Source: JAJEDW01 sp963555775
GTDB taxonomy: Bacteria; Acidobacteriota; Terriglobia; 20CM-2-55-15
NCBI GenBank assembly: GCA_963555775.3
Contig: CAUVWY020000007.1
Location: forward strand, 166,561-230,560
Direction of reading: 5' to 3'
DNA length: 64,000 nt
Position 1 is the first letter of the stretch. Every line of letters begins with the position of its first letter. This document shows, one piece after another, positions 8,615 through 18,037 of this stretch. The notes under the pieces are model-generated. The model did no database searches. It was given only the letters and a program-made list of their open reading frames with translations, and was not told the DNA's origin. The position numbers and the translations under genes were made by a program.

Positions 8615-9395
8615 TCAGTGTAGGTGCAGTCTACGACTGCACGTCTTTTCCCACTGTAGGTGCAGTCTATGACTGCACGATCTCCAATTGGGCGGTCACA
8701 GACCGCCCGTACAGTTACACTCTCGGAGATTCGGGCAGTCATACTTGCTTTCGGACTTGATTCGGGCGGTCATAGACCGCCCCTACATGCTCAATATTCA
8801 AGGATGTGGGCGACTCGCTCCGACTCCCATTCCGACTCCCATTGTAGGTGCAGTCTATGACTGCACGATCTCCAATTGGGCGGTCACAGACCGCCCGTAC
8901 AGTTACACTCTCGGAGATTCGGGCAGTCATACTTGCTTTCGGACTTGATTCGGGCGGTCATAGACCGCCCCTACATGCTCAATATTCAAGGATGTGGGCG
9001 ACTCGCTCCGACTCCCATTCCGACTCCCACTGTAGGTGCAGTCTATGACTGCACGATCTCCAATTGGGCGGTCACAGACCGCCCGTACAGTTACACTCTC
9101 GGAGATTCGGGCAGTCATACTTGCTTTCGGACTTGATTCGGGCGGTCATAGACCGCCCCTACATGCTCAATATTCAAGGATGTGGGCGACTCGCTCCGAC
9201 TCCCATTCCGACTCCCACTGTAGGTGCAGTCTATGACTGCACGTTCTTGATTTGGGCGGTCGTAGACCGCCCGTACAGTTACACTCTCGGAGATTCGGGC
9301 GGTCATACTTGCTTTCGGACTTGATTCGGGCGGTCATAGACCGCCCCTACATGCTCAATATTCAAGGATGTGGACAGTAATAGACCGCCCCCACA
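8615..9395. repeat. 188-bp tandem array of paired hairpins inside the gsp operon
   Basis: A 188-bp unit repeats about 3.8 times (landmarks at 8660, 8848, 9036, 9224) with only a few base differences. Each unit contains three elements: GTGCAGTC-TAT-GACTGCAC, GGGCGGTC-ACA-GACCGCCC and GGGCGGTC-ATA-GACCGCCC, plus a CTCAATATT box and a C-rich spacer. The last unit switches part of its linker. Near identity suggests recent expansion. It lies between gspF and gspG, which are otherwise in one operon. Confidence 0.95.
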
Positions 9396-9400
9396 GGCTC

Positions 9401-10612
9401 CTAGAGCGCGATTTCGTTGATGCTGAAAATGGCCATCAGCATCGACAACACGAGCGCACCGATCAACACCCCCATGACGAGAATGATTACGGGCTCGAAT
9501 ATCGAAGTCAGCGCCTTCACCGATGTTCTGACGTCCTTTTCATACACATCCGCCACCTGAAGCAACATCGTGTCCAGCCTTCCGGTTTCTTCTCCCACGC
9601 TGACCAGATGGGTCGCCAGACCGGGAAACACGCCGGCTTCCTTCATCGGGCGCGAGAAACCCTCTCCCCGCCTGGCGCCGTCGGCGATCTTCGAAATAGC
9701 CTCGGAGACAATCTGGTTTCTTGCGATGTTCTGAACGATTCGGACTCCCATGATCAGAGGGACCGCGCTGGCGAGCAGCGTTCCCAGCGTGCGCGAAAAG
9801 CGGGAAACCTCGATCTTGAGCAGCGTGGGGCCGACGAGCGGTATTCGAAGCTTGATGGCGTCCCATCGCCGGCTGCCCGAACGCGACCGCGTCCAGGCTC
9901 GCGCCGCGAGAACGATTGCGGCCACAGCCAGGATCATGATCCACCAATACGACCGAACCGATGTCGACACCGTCAACATTGCCAGTGTGAGAGGCGGTAT
10001 TTCGGCGCCCACATCTTCGAAAATCGTAGCGAAACGGGGTATGACAAGCGAGAACAGAATACCCAGCGATCCAAGACCGACCAACGTCAACAGAATCGGG
10101 TATACCAGGGCCGCGGTCAAATACGAGCGCAGTTCGTCGGAGGACCGTTCGAACTCCGTCAATCGCGCCAGGATGGCGTCGAGGATGCCTCCGGCTTCAC
10201 CGGCGCGAATCATGTTGATGTAAAGAGGCGAAAAATACTTTGGATGTCCCCCCATCGCTTCAGCCAGCGATTGACCGCCCTTGATCTGCTTGAGAATGTC
10301 GTGGATAACGTTTTTCAGAGTCGGGTTCGACGTCAGTTCCGCGGCCACGCTCAAGCTGCGATCCAGTGGGAGGCCGGCCCGCACCAGAGTCGACAACTCC
10401 TCGGTGAAAAAGAGAATGTCGCGGCGGCTGACCCATCTCAGACCGAACCGGGCCAGATTCAGACGTTCCCGGGATACAGGCTCGGCGATCGAAACCGGAA
10501 TCAGTCCCATCTTCTCCAGGCTGAACGAAGCGGCCCGCGAGTCGGCAGCTTCCAGACGTCCCTCGGTCGGCCTGCCCTGGCTATTGACCGCTTTATAGAC
10601 GAACGTACCCAT
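9401..10612 (-). CDS. gspF: Type II secretion inner-membrane platform protein GspF
   Basis: The 403-residue protein starts MGTFVYKAVNSQGRPTEGRL, as GspF/PilC proteins do, and has two T2SSF domains (residues ~70-195 and ~275-395) with LSTLVRAGLPLDRSLSV and LGTLLASAVPLIMGVR, each followed by membrane segments. GspF is the polytopic core of the assembly platform. The longer frame reaching 10699 overlaps gspE and lacks family sequence, so ATG 10612, 14 bases after the gspE stop, is chosen. The stop lies next to the repeat array. Confidence 0.95.
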   Translation of the reverse strand: MGTFVYKAVNSQGRPTEGRLEAADSRAASFSLEKMGLIPVSIAEPVSRERLNLARFGLRWVSRRDILFFTEELSTLVRAGLPLDRSLSVAAELTSNPTLKNVIHDILKQIKGGQSLAEAMGGHPKYFSPLYINMIRAGEAGGILDAILARLTEFERSSDELRSYLTAALVYPILLTLVGLGSLGILFSLVIPRFATIFEDVGAEIPPLTLAMLTVSTSVRSYWWIMILAVAAIVLAARAWTRSRSGSRRWDAIKLRIPLVGPTLLKIEVSRFSRTLGTLLASAVPLIMGVRIVQNIARNQIVSEAISKIADGARRGEGFSRPMKEAGVFPGLATHLVSVGEETGRLDTMLLQVADVYEKDVRTSVKALTSIFEPVIILVMGVLIGALVLSMLMAIFSINEIAL

Positions 10613-10625
10613 TAGAAGAATCCGA

Positions 10626-12317
10626 TCACACTTCTTGCGTGACGCGAAGAATCTCGTCGGGTGTGGTCGTACCCGAGAGCACTTTCGACCAGCCGTCATT
10701 CCTCAAGGGCCGCATGCCGTTTTTTTCGGCCTGAGCCTTGAGCACAGTTGAATCGGGACTGGTTGTGATGACGCGGCGCATGTCGTCGTCCACGTCGAGC
10801 AGTTCAAAGATGCCCCGCCGGCTTTCGAATCCGGTCTGGCCACAGGCCTCGCAGCCACGCCCTCGATACACGTCCACGAACTCGCCTTCGTGGTCGAGGG
10901 CGAAACCGGCGTCCACCATTGACCGAGCCGCCACCTGCGCCGGCGCCTTGCAGTGCGAACAGATGATGCGCACCAGTCGTTGAGCCAGAATCCCGATCAA
11001 CGACGATGCCAGCAGGTAGTCTTCGACACCCATGTCGATCAGACGGGTCACCGCGCTTGGTGCGTCGTTGGTGTGCAGCGTGCTGAACACCAGATGTCCA
11101 GTCAACGCCGCGCGGATGGCAATTTCGGCCGTCTCGAGGTCGCGAATTTCACCGATCATGATCACGTCCGGATCCTGCCGCACGATGTGGCGCAAACCGG
11201 TCGAAAACGTCAGACCGATCTGCGAGTTCACCTGGATCTGGTTGATTCCGTCCATCTGGTATTCGACGGGGTCTTCGATCGTGATGATCTTGCGGTCGGG
11301 AATGTTGATCCGCTTCAGCGCGCTGTAGAGCGTGGTGCTCTTTCCGCTCCCGGTGGGGCCCGTCACCAGGAAGATTCCGTGGGGCTTCGAAGTCATCTCG
11401 CAGATCGAGGCATACAGGTCTTCCGGAAATCCGAGCCGCCGCAAATCGATAAGATCGGTGTTCGACTTGTCGAGGATGCGCATGACGACGCTCTCGCCGT
11501 ACATGATTGGAAGCGTCGAGACACGCAGGTCGATTTCCTTCCCCAGAACTTTCAACTTGATACGGCCGTCTTGCGGCAACCGGCGCTCCGCGATATTGAG
11601 CTTGGCCATCAACTTGATACGCGAAATGACGGCCGCGCGCAGTTGGTTCGGCGGGGGATCCATGTTATGCAAGACTCCATCGACGCGATAGCGCAGATGG
11701 AGTTCTTTTTCGAACGGTTCGATGTGAATATCGCTCGCACGCGATTCAACGGCACGGGAGATGATCAGGTTGACCATCCGGATGACGGGAACCTCCGACG
11801 CAAGATCCCGAAGTTGCTCGATGTCGTCATCGCCGATCGCCTCGCCCAACGTTTCGATCAATCGGTCTGAATCGTCCTCGCCATACAGCCGATCCAGTTG
11901 ATCGACGATATTGGCTTCCGAGGCCAGGTAAATGTCGAGCCGGTACCCCGTGCGCTGACCAATGGCGGAGCGCGTCTCGGTATCCAGGGGGTCGGCCATC
12001 GCCAGCGAAAGCACATCGCCTTCCAGATGCACGGGCAGGGCCGTCGCGGCACGCAGGAAACGGTAGGACAATCGATCGGCCTCGATCGGAACGGCGGGGT
12101 AGTCGCCGCTGAATATGCCGACTCCCATGTGTTCGCTGAGCGCCGCCAACACGTCGCGTTCGGAAACGAAACCGAGATCGGACAGGATTTTCCCGATCCG
12201 GTCGCCGCTCTCCTTCTGAAGCGCCAACGCGTTCGAAAGATCTTCTTCGGAAACAAGACCTTTTTCGCGCAACACTTCACCGAACAGCTTGCGGTCGGTC
12301 GATAGGAGGCCTTTCAT
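10626..12317 (-). CDS. gspE: Type II secretion ATPase GspE
   Basis: GspE is the cytoplasmic hexameric ATPase that powers pseudopilus growth. The 563 residues include an N-terminal GspE_N/MshEN domain (~1-140), Walker A GPTGSGKSTT near residue 320, an acidic Asp box, Walker B with GEIRDLETAEIA, and a zinc-binding pair CSHC and CEAC near residues 455-495. All catalytic motifs are intact. It heads the gspE-F-G-L-M-C-D run and follows a small secreted-protein gene with no gap. Confidence 0.96.
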   Translation of the reverse strand: MKGLLSTDRKLFGEVLREKGLVSEEDLSNALALQKESGDRIGKILSDLGFVSERDVLAALSEHMGVGIFSGDYPAVPIEADRLSYRFLRAATALPVHLEGDVLSLAMADPLDTETRSAIGQRTGYRLDIYLASEANIVDQLDRLYGEDDSDRLIETLGEAIGDDDIEQLRDLASEVPVIRMVNLIISRAVESRASDIHIEPFEKELHLRYRVDGVLHNMDPPPNQLRAAVISRIKLMAKLNIAERRLPQDGRIKLKVLGKEIDLRVSTLPIMYGESVVMRILDKSNTDLIDLRRLGFPEDLYASICEMTSKPHGIFLVTGPTGSGKSTTLYSALKRINIPDRKIITIEDPVEYQMDGINQIQVNSQIGLTFSTGLRHIVRQDPDVIMIGEIRDLETAEIAIRAALTGHLVFSTLHTNDAPSAVTRLIDMGVEDYLLASSLIGILAQRLVRIICSHCKAPAQVAARSMVDAGFALDHEGEFVDVYRGRGCEACGQTGFESRRGIFELLDVDDDMRRVITTSPDSTVLKAQAEKNGMRPLRNDGWSKVLSGTTTPDEILRVTQEV

Positions 12318-12318
12318 A

Positions 12319-12852
12319 TCAACGTTCCCGGATCGTCAGGCGTTGACGGAAGTCCGCATCGCTCAAGGCCCCCGAGCGACGATCCATAGCGTCTTGTTTT
12401 CGCAGGGAAAGAACGATCTGCGCCGGCAGATCCGGCAGGTCGACAGGACTGGGGTTCAATATAAAGATGACCAGGCTCACCCGTTCGTTGGGCAGAAGGC
12501 CATCGAGGTCGGCGACCCGATCGCCGAGCAACGCCGCGGCAGCGGTTCGGACGGCTTCGAGACGTTCATGGCTCGAACTCCTGATTTCTTCCGGACTCCT
12601 CGGAGTACTGAACGGGTTGCGAAGGCGTTCCAACGCGACCTCAACAGTGACGACAAGCCCGTAGTCCTCGAGGTAGGTGGCCTTGGCTTCCTGAAAGACA
12701 CTGGGGACGACGGCCCCAAGACCGGCATCGACAGCGGCGGTCAACGCCGCGGCTTGTTCCAGATCGACGTCCGGACCGGATCGAACGCCGCCCAGGGCAG
12801 CGGGAACGAACGTGAGCACAAACAAGAGAGTTGAAATTCGCCGGTGGATCAC
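12319..12852 (-). CDS. Small secreted protein of unknown function, upstream of gspE
   Basis: I do not recognise this family. A GTG at 12852, ten bases after the anti-sigma stop, opens with a clear signal peptide (IHRRISTLLFVLTFVPAALGG), giving about 177 residues. The open frame continues upstream, but that part reads anti-sense-like sequence over the anti-sigma gene and is rejected. The mature part is rich in VDLEQAAALTAAVDAG-like helix and ends in charged DADFRQRLTIRER. It lies between the anti-sigma factor and gspE, probably in one transcript, so it may be part of the secretion regulon. Confidence 0.6.
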   Translation of the reverse strand: MIHRRISTLLFVLTFVPAALGGVRSGPDVDLEQAAALTAAVDAGLGAVVPSVFQEAKATYLEDYGLVVTVEVALERLRNPFSTPRSPEEIRSSSHERLEAVRTAAAALLGDRVADLDGLLPNERVSLVIFILNPSPVDLPDLPAQIVLSLRKQDAMDRRSGALSDADFRQRLTIRER

Positions 12853-12862
12853 GATCCGCCCC

Positions 12863-13525
12863 CTATTCGAGTCCGGACGTTTGCTGGACGACGCCCTGGA
12901 GCGCGACGCCCTGGAGGTATATATCGCGTTCACGGGCACGATACCAATCGAACAGGCTTGCCATATCCGATCGGACCCGCAGGATTTCAAGGCGATTGGC
13001 ATCGTCGTTAGCTTCGACGAGCCGGGCGATTTCAGAATTGAACTGCTGCAACTGCGCGTCGACCCTGATCTGTTGTTCGGATTCGAGGCGCGCCCCGATC
13101 CGCTCGTAATCCAGGTTGTCATAATCCACTGCCGCGGTAACTGGAACCGCCTGCTGTTCGGCTATCTCCTGTCCAAGGGCAATCCGGACTCCCTGGTCAC
13201 CCCATTCCATGCGGAGCGGACCCGCCAACACGACTGCAACGACCAACCCCGCCGCCACCGCGCCCGGAACGGCCCACGCAAACGAGAACCAGCTTCGCGG
13301 GGAGCGCTTGAGGGAAGGACTTTCGGGCACAAACACCATCCGCCGTGGAAGATTGACGTCGGGCAACTGTTCGAGCGAATGCCGGATCTTCTGAAAGTCG
13401 GAGACTCGGCCCTGACATTCAAGGCACTGCGCCACATGCCGGCGCGCAGTCGTCAATTCCTCGGACGGCAATTCTTCAAAAACAAACTCGGCAAGCCGGT
13501 CTTCGAGATGAGACATAGGTTTCAC
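12863..13525 (-). CDS. Anti-sigma factor with N-terminal zinc finger and one membrane span
   Basis: The 220-residue protein has the zinc-binding anti-sigma motif HVAQCLECQ (His-x3-Cys-x2-Cys, residues ~30-38) in its cytoplasmic N-terminus, one membrane span (residues ~83-103) and a periplasmic coiled region. This is the ZAS/RseA-like layout that holds an ECF sigma factor until a signal arrives. Its ATG overlaps the sigma stop codon (ATGA), so the two are co-translated. The periplasmic part is long and helical and may sense the envelope or the secretion machinery. Confidence 0.85.
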   Translation of the reverse strand: MKPMSHLEDRLAEFVFEELPSEELTTARRHVAQCLECQGRVSDFQKIRHSLEQLPDVNLPRRMVFVPESPSLKRSPRSWFSFAWAVPGAVAAGLVVAVVLAGPLRMEWGDQGVRIALGQEIAEQQAVPVTAAVDYDNLDYERIGARLESEQQIRVDAQLQQFNSEIARLVEANDDANRLEILRVRSDMASLFDWYRARERDIYLQGVALQGVVQQTSGLE

Positions 13526-14082
13526 CTTTCTGATGAAGTTCTGGGCCGGCCGCTTACGCGGGTCTCTTCTCCCAGAACCGATTTCATCTTGTCAAAAGCC
13601 ATGTACAGCCTCGATTTGACGGTCGACACCGGCGCACCCTGCACCGCCGCGATTTCGTCAAACTTGAGACCGTGGTACACCTTCAGCACGACCACTTCCT
13701 TCTGATCCTCGGGCAACTCACCAAGCGCTTTCTCAACAGCGAGCCTGTTTTCGACCGGCATTCGCGTTGCGCCCACATTCGGATTTAGTTCCACGAACGT
13801 CTTGCCCTGGTCTTTCCTGAATCGCGAATAACAAAGGTTGTGCGCAATTCGGTACAACCATGGCGAGAAGCGATCCCGGTTCTTGAGCGTGCCCAACTCC
13901 AGGAACGCCTTCATGAAGGTCTCCTGGCAGATGTCCATCGCATCTTCCGGACGTCCAATCATCCGAAAAATATAGTTGTAGATGGGTTTCTCCCATTGCC
14001 AGACAAGAAGGTTGAACGAGTTGGTGTCTCCGTTGAGCACTCTCTCGATAATTTTCCGGTCGTCGGCGCGTTCCAGGTTCAA
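13522..14082 (-). CDS. ECF-type RNA polymerase sigma factor (RpoE-like)
   Basis: The 186-residue protein has region 2 (residues ~10-80, with IYNYIFRMIGRPEDAMDICQETFMKAF and RFSPWLYRIAHNLCYSRFRK) and region 4 (residues ~110-170, with ALGELPEDQKEVVVLKVYHGLKFDEIA and STVKSRLYMAFDKMK). It starts with TTG at 14082, supported by GAGG eight bases upstream. The cognate anti-sigma factor follows with a 4-bp overlap. Position suggests control of its own operon and perhaps of the gsp genes; no ECF-type promoter was identified with confidence. Confidence 0.93.
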   Translation of the reverse strand: MNLERADDRKIIERVLNGDTNSFNLLVWQWEKPIYNYIFRMIGRPEDAMDICQETFMKAFLELGTLKNRDRFSPWLYRIAHNLCYSRFRKDQGKTFVELNPNVGATRMPVENRLAVEKALGELPEDQKEVVVLKVYHGLKFDEIAAVQGAPVSTVKSRLYMAFDKMKSVLGEETRVSGRPRTSSER

Positions 14083-14307
14083 AAACTGACCTCACATTTT
14101 TAAAGACGCGAAACGATCTGAAAAAGTCGAGCCGATTGTCCGGTTCTTCAACAGATCGGATCTTCAGTTTACGTCAGGGGATACGATATCCCGTTCGATT
14201 TGGGTGAGGGGAATTACGCCGGATGAAGCGAGGAGAAATGGGGGTGGGCAGCCGGCGACAAAACCATGCAGGCCCGCAATGCTGCTGGCAACGCTGCTGA
14301 TTGGCTG

Positions 14308-15348
14308 CTAACTACTGACGACTGAACTGTTTCCGATCTTTGCCGGAGCGGGCTCCTTGACGTTCAAATCCTCGACAGGCCGTGACTTGATCGCCACCAC
14401 CGGCGCATTCGCGTCGGACAAATAACGCGAATAGCCTACAAAGAAGTGGTAACGCAACGCCCAGTTGTAATGGAATCCCAGGGGCGCGGACACCGGACCG
14501 GTTCCCTGCCGCGACTCCAACATGTTCAGGGTTCGAACCAGGGGTTCGACCAGCGGCACGACCACCCTATACGCCTTGTGGAAGGGGCGAAGCAGCCCGC
14601 TCAGGGCACTGTTCTCGGTAAACCTGTTTCGCAGTTCGGGATGCAGCGAAATCATCAACCCGAGAGAGAATCCAGCCTGCTCACAACGCGCGGTGAACTG
14701 CTCGAAGCTTGGAAAATAGTGGTGCGTTCCGACGGAATTCGGACTGGAAACCATGCGGCAACCGATATGCTCGAGCCGATACCCCAACTCGATATCTTCC
14801 ATTCCGTAAACCGAAAAACGTTCGTCGAAACCGCCAACGGCATTCAACATGTCGCGGGAAGTCGACACGTTACCGGTGTGGTAGTACGAAAAGTCCATCT
14901 CGCCGGAACCCAAGGTGTGCGGGTTGTAGATGCGGCGGTCCCGAAGATAGCGAAGGAACGGATCGCGGGTCGATTCCCATTGAGTACGAATCGTTCCAAT
15001 CCCCGACACGTCGGAATACTCGTCGTGGCACCTCAAGTGTCCTTCGATCAATTCGGGATCCGCTTCGATGTCGTCGTCGATAAAAAGAACGATATCGCCA
15101 TCGGCGCACTGAAGACCGGCGTTGCGCGTGGCTGCCGCTCCCGGCCTGATTTCGGAGGTGAAACGCAGGTTCGGGTAGCGGTCCGCACAGTCTGCCAGGA
15201 CAAGCTGAGTATCGTCGGTCGAATTGTTGTCGACAACGATGACCTCATACCGGTTTCGGGAAACGGTCTGCGATTCAATCGATTCGATCGTCCGAGTCAG
15301 CAGTTCTGCACGATTCAGCGTGGGTATGGCTACAGATATAGTATTCAC
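14308..15348 (-). CDS. Family 2 glycosyltransferase
   Basis: The 346-residue protein begins with the GT-A opening SVAIPTLNRAELLTRTIESI, has the nucleotide site VVDNNSTDDT, the metal-binding triad FIDDD and the catalytic-base segment GMEDIELGYR. It should transfer a sugar from a nucleotide-sugar to a surface polysaccharide, but the substrate cannot be read from sequence. Residues beyond ~280 are variable. It is the most downstream of three glycosyltransferase genes on this strand. About 115 bases separate it from the next, so operon structure is likely but loose. Confidence 0.9.
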   Translation of the reverse strand: MNTISVAIPTLNRAELLTRTIESIESQTVSRNRYEVIVVDNNSTDDTQLVLADCADRYPNLRFTSEIRPGAAATRNAGLQCADGDIVLFIDDDIEADPELIEGHLRCHDEYSDVSGIGTIRTQWESTRDPFLRYLRDRRIYNPHTLGSGEMDFSYYHTGNVSTSRDMLNAVGGFDERFSVYGMEDIELGYRLEHIGCRMVSSPNSVGTHHYFPSFEQFTARCEQAGFSLGLMISLHPELRNRFTENSALSGLLRPFHKAYRVVVPLVEPLVRTLNMLESRQGTGPVSAPLGFHYNWALRYHFFVGYSRYLSDANAPVVAIKSRPVEDLNVKEPAPAKIGNSSVVSS

Positions 15349-15464
15349 TTACAGAACCTGGAAGTTTCCTTGGTGGCCGTTATTTTTCAATGCGAGTTGT
15401 CGTTCCCAAGTCAGACCCACGTAACGTAGACGGATGATCGACCGGAAACGTTTGCCTCGGAGAC

Positions 15465-16358
15465 TTACTCGGCCAACGATGTCTCCTCCAGCCGTATCCA
15501 CAGGTGATTCCGCGTCCCCCAAGTCTGCCGGGTTCGGCGCAAATAGGGAATATAGCGAATGTGATCGACGAACGCAATCGCGAATAAGACCTTGCTGCGA
15601 AAGGAGTAACGCCGGGACACGAAGCGTTTCGACAGAAAGGACAGAAGCACGTGTTTTTCCCCGTACTTCCGATACCTGTGATAGATGAAGAGTGAGTTTC
15701 TGAAACTGAAATAGTGCTCCCGCCGGCGTATGCCCGCCGCTCGTGGATTCGCTTTCCGCGAGGCTCCAGTCCGGTGTTCAACAGTGGCTTCGGTAACATA
15801 AACGCATTTCCAACCGCTCAGCCACATCTTCCAAGCCAGGTCGATGTCTTCGCAATACATGAAGAAGAGCTTCTCGTCGAACCCGCCGACTTCCCTGAAG
15901 GGCGCGCTGCGAATCAGCGCCGCGGCGCCCGAGCACCACGTCGTTTCACCGGTTTGAACATCGACGGCCTTGGGATGTTCTTCCGGGCGTTGACGCGCTT
16001 CGCAAATGCCGATTTCGGGATCGGACCGCGCGCGTAAAACGAGACGTTCAATGCAGTCGGGCGATGGTTGCGCGTCGGAGTTCAGCACGAACATGAACTC
16101 GCCGTCGACCTGCCCGGCGAGGCGATTCACGCCTCCGGCAAAACCATGGTTACGGACGGAACGATGGAGGTAAACCGGAAAGTCCAGTGCCGGCAGGCGC
16201 GCGGCAATGGCGTCGGCCGTGCCGTCGGTTGAACCGTTGTCAAGAATGTGAAGCGCGATGGGAACCGAAGTACGGGCAATCGCATCCAGGTAGGAGTTCA
16301 CCAGATGACGGCCGTTATGAAAGAGCGTCAGAACGTCGATCCTGGCTGAGGAATGCAC
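15465..16358 (-). CDS. Family 2 glycosyltransferase (rhamnosyltransferase-like)
   Basis: The 297-residue protein has an N-terminal GT-A fold: IDVLTLFHNGRHLV, HILDNGSTDGTAD, the NSDAQ metal site and FMYCEDIDLAWKMWLSGW, which is typical of rhamnosyltransferase-like enzymes of O-antigen clusters. The basic C-terminus may associate with the membrane. A GTG start at 16358 is supported by AAGGA nine bases upstream. It lies in a surface-glycan cluster with the two neighbouring transferases. The upstream gap holds hairpin repeats. Donor and acceptor are unknown. Confidence 0.9.
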   Translation of the reverse strand: MHSSARIDVLTLFHNGRHLVNSYLDAIARTSVPIALHILDNGSTDGTADAIAARLPALDFPVYLHRSVRNHGFAGGVNRLAGQVDGEFMFVLNSDAQPSPDCIERLVLRARSDPEIGICEARQRPEEHPKAVDVQTGETTWCSGAAALIRSAPFREVGGFDEKLFFMYCEDIDLAWKMWLSGWKCVYVTEATVEHRTGASRKANPRAAGIRRREHYFSFRNSLFIYHRYRKYGEKHVLLSFLSKRFVSRRYSFRSKVLFAIAFVDHIRYIPYLRRTRQTWGTRNHLWIRLEETSLAE

Positions 16359-16374
16359 GGTAATCCTTTGTGAA

Positions 16375-16620
16375 TGTGTCTCCCACTGTACGTGCAGTCT
16401 ATGACTGCACGTACAGTTTCGGAACGCACACTCCGACTCCCACTGTAGGTGCAGTCTATGACTGCACGATCTTGATTCGCACGATCCTTTCGGACTTGAT
16501 TCGGGCAGTCATAGACTGCCCCTACAGTTGCACTCTCGGAGATTTGGGGGCATTATTCGGTTTTGGTTTCGGACTTGATTTGGGCAGTCGTAGACTGCCC
16601 CTACATGCTCAATATTCAAG
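16375..16620. repeat. Hairpin repeat cluster between glycosyltransferase genes
   Basis: Four hairpins occur here: GTGCAGTC-TAT-GACTGCAC twice, GGGCAGTC-ATA-GACTGCCC and GGGCAGTC-GTA-GACTGCCC. The CTCAATATT box at 16608-16616 contains the stop codon of the upstream glycosyltransferase. Confidence 0.9.
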
Positions 16621-17769
16621 GTTTCGGCGCCCAGGCTCAACGACATCGAGAAACCGATCTGCCAGAACATCCCAGTCGAATCGCTCCACAATCATCCGAC
16701 GCGCATTTGTACCCAGATTCTCTCGCAATTCGCGAGATTCGCGAAGCAGGGCAAGCGAAGAACGAAACTCTTCCGCCGTATCCGCAATGAATGCTTCATC
16801 GCCGTGGCGTATCGGAAAACCGGCGGCGCCAAGCGAGGTCGTCACAACGGGCATGCGCATCGAAAACGCTTCGAGAAGCTTCACCCGCTGCCCGCGACCG
16901 GAAAACAGGGGGGCGGCCACAATCGTATTCGGACGCCTGTACAAACTTCGGGTGTCGGGCCGATACCCCGTCGCTTCAACCGCCGATCCATCGAGCAGAC
17001 CTTCCGGAAGGTTTGTTCCCGCGACTTCAAACCTGAGATCGGGAAAGTGCCCAGCCACGTTGTCCCTCAGAAACCGGGCGGCTTCAATGTTGGGTGTGTG
17101 CCTGAAGTTGCCAAGAAAGACGACGCGCAACGGGCCATTCGGATCAGTCTCCAATGGTTGATAGTGCCTGGTATCCACGCCAATGGGAATGTCCCGAACA
17201 TCCGACCGGGGCGCACATCCCCGAATGAATTCGGCATCGTTCGGCGTCATCGTGACAACGCGGTCGAACCGGCGCGCAGCGCGGGTTTCGTATTTCAACA
17301 TCGACTTCCAGCGGTAATACGCACGGGCCTTGCCGATGGGGTTCGATTCGGACCGGAAAGCGTCCTTCAAGCCCAGGGACAGGGGATCGGTAACCGACCA
17401 TACGGTAAACACGCCGCTTCGATGGAACTGAGCCATCTCGACGTATTCACAGTGGAGCACCTCGATCGCATGCCGCCGGCACGCGTCGTTCACCGCATCG
17501 CGCATTTCAGCCGTGTCGAAATGGCGCACCTGCGACGGGATCCTTGACAGACGCCGGGGTCCGGAACCGGGGACTCTGCGGACGGCACGCACCGAACTGC
17601 AGATGTCCGAAATCCGAAGGACACGGTCATGCTCTTCATCGTTTTCGACGAACGACACGACATGGACATCGTGCTTTCGACCGAGGATCCGGATGTTGTG
17701 GTACATCCGGACGCCGCCTCCGTGCATGTTCAGAACCGGTGGATAGGCGGCAAGAAAGAGTATGTTCAT
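16609..17769 (-). CDS. Family 4 glycosyltransferase
   Basis: The 386-residue protein begins MNILFLAAYPPVLNMHGGG, the usual nucleotide-free N-terminal Rossmann domain of GT4 enzymes, and carries DIPIGVDTRHYQP, VVFLGNFRHTPN and the donor-binding ARFL to PLFSGRGQRVKLLEAFSM segment, equivalent to the E-x7-E region. The upstream-extended frame to 17829 lacks family sequence. The last residues (GRRNLEY) and the TGA stop are read from the hairpin-repeat box, so the natural C-terminus has been altered or replaced. It is the first of the three-gene glycosyltransferase group. Confidence 0.9.
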   Translation of the reverse strand: MNILFLAAYPPVLNMHGGGVRMYHNIRILGRKHDVHVVSFVENDEEHDRVLRISDICSSVRAVRRVPGSGPRRLSRIPSQVRHFDTAEMRDAVNDACRRHAIEVLHCEYVEMAQFHRSGVFTVWSVTDPLSLGLKDAFRSESNPIGKARAYYRWKSMLKYETRAARRFDRVVTMTPNDAEFIRGCAPRSDVRDIPIGVDTRHYQPLETDPNGPLRVVFLGNFRHTPNIEAARFLRDNVAGHFPDLRFEVAGTNLPEGLLDGSAVEATGYRPDTRSLYRRPNTIVAAPLFSGRGQRVKLLEAFSMRMPVVTTSLGAAGFPIRHGDEAFIADTAEEFRSSLALLRESRELRENLGTNARRMIVERFDWDVLADRFLDVVEPGRRNLEY

Positions 17770-17875
17770 TATTCCGGGGCTTCCGATGATACCACCGAGC
17801 CATCGGGTGTCCGTGGAACCGGGAGGCACGGAGCGCTCTCCAACAGTGTCGGAATGATTAAGGTGCGGGTTCGGA

Positions 17876-17912
17876 CTTGATTCGGGCGGTCATAGACCGC
17901 CCCTACAGGAAG
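17876..17912. repeat. Single hairpin repeat
   Basis: One GGGCGGTC-ATA-GACCGCCC hairpin with its TTGATTC leader and CCTACA tail stands between the divergent glycosyltransferase and comM genes. Confidence 0.85.
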
Positions 17913-18037
17913 ACAGGACGACTACAGGAAGACAGGAAGACTCACCATGACCGCACGATTTCCCGTTTTTCGGTGGCCGTCGGCCAAACTGCCCGGTACA
18001 CTGGTTGCGCCCCTTCCTTTTCGACCCCATACAATCC

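Noticed and set aside
8615..9395. CRISPR array
   Set aside because: Units are 188 bp and repeat whole; there are no unique spacers and no cas genes.
9368..10615. Plus-strand frame opposite gspF (415 codons)
   Set aside because: Shadow of gspF; basic, His/Arg-rich sequence with no domains.
12853..13122. Upstream extension of the small secreted protein gene
   Set aside because: It overlaps the anti-sigma gene in a Ser/Arg-rich shadow frame; a signal peptide begins at the GTG at 12852.
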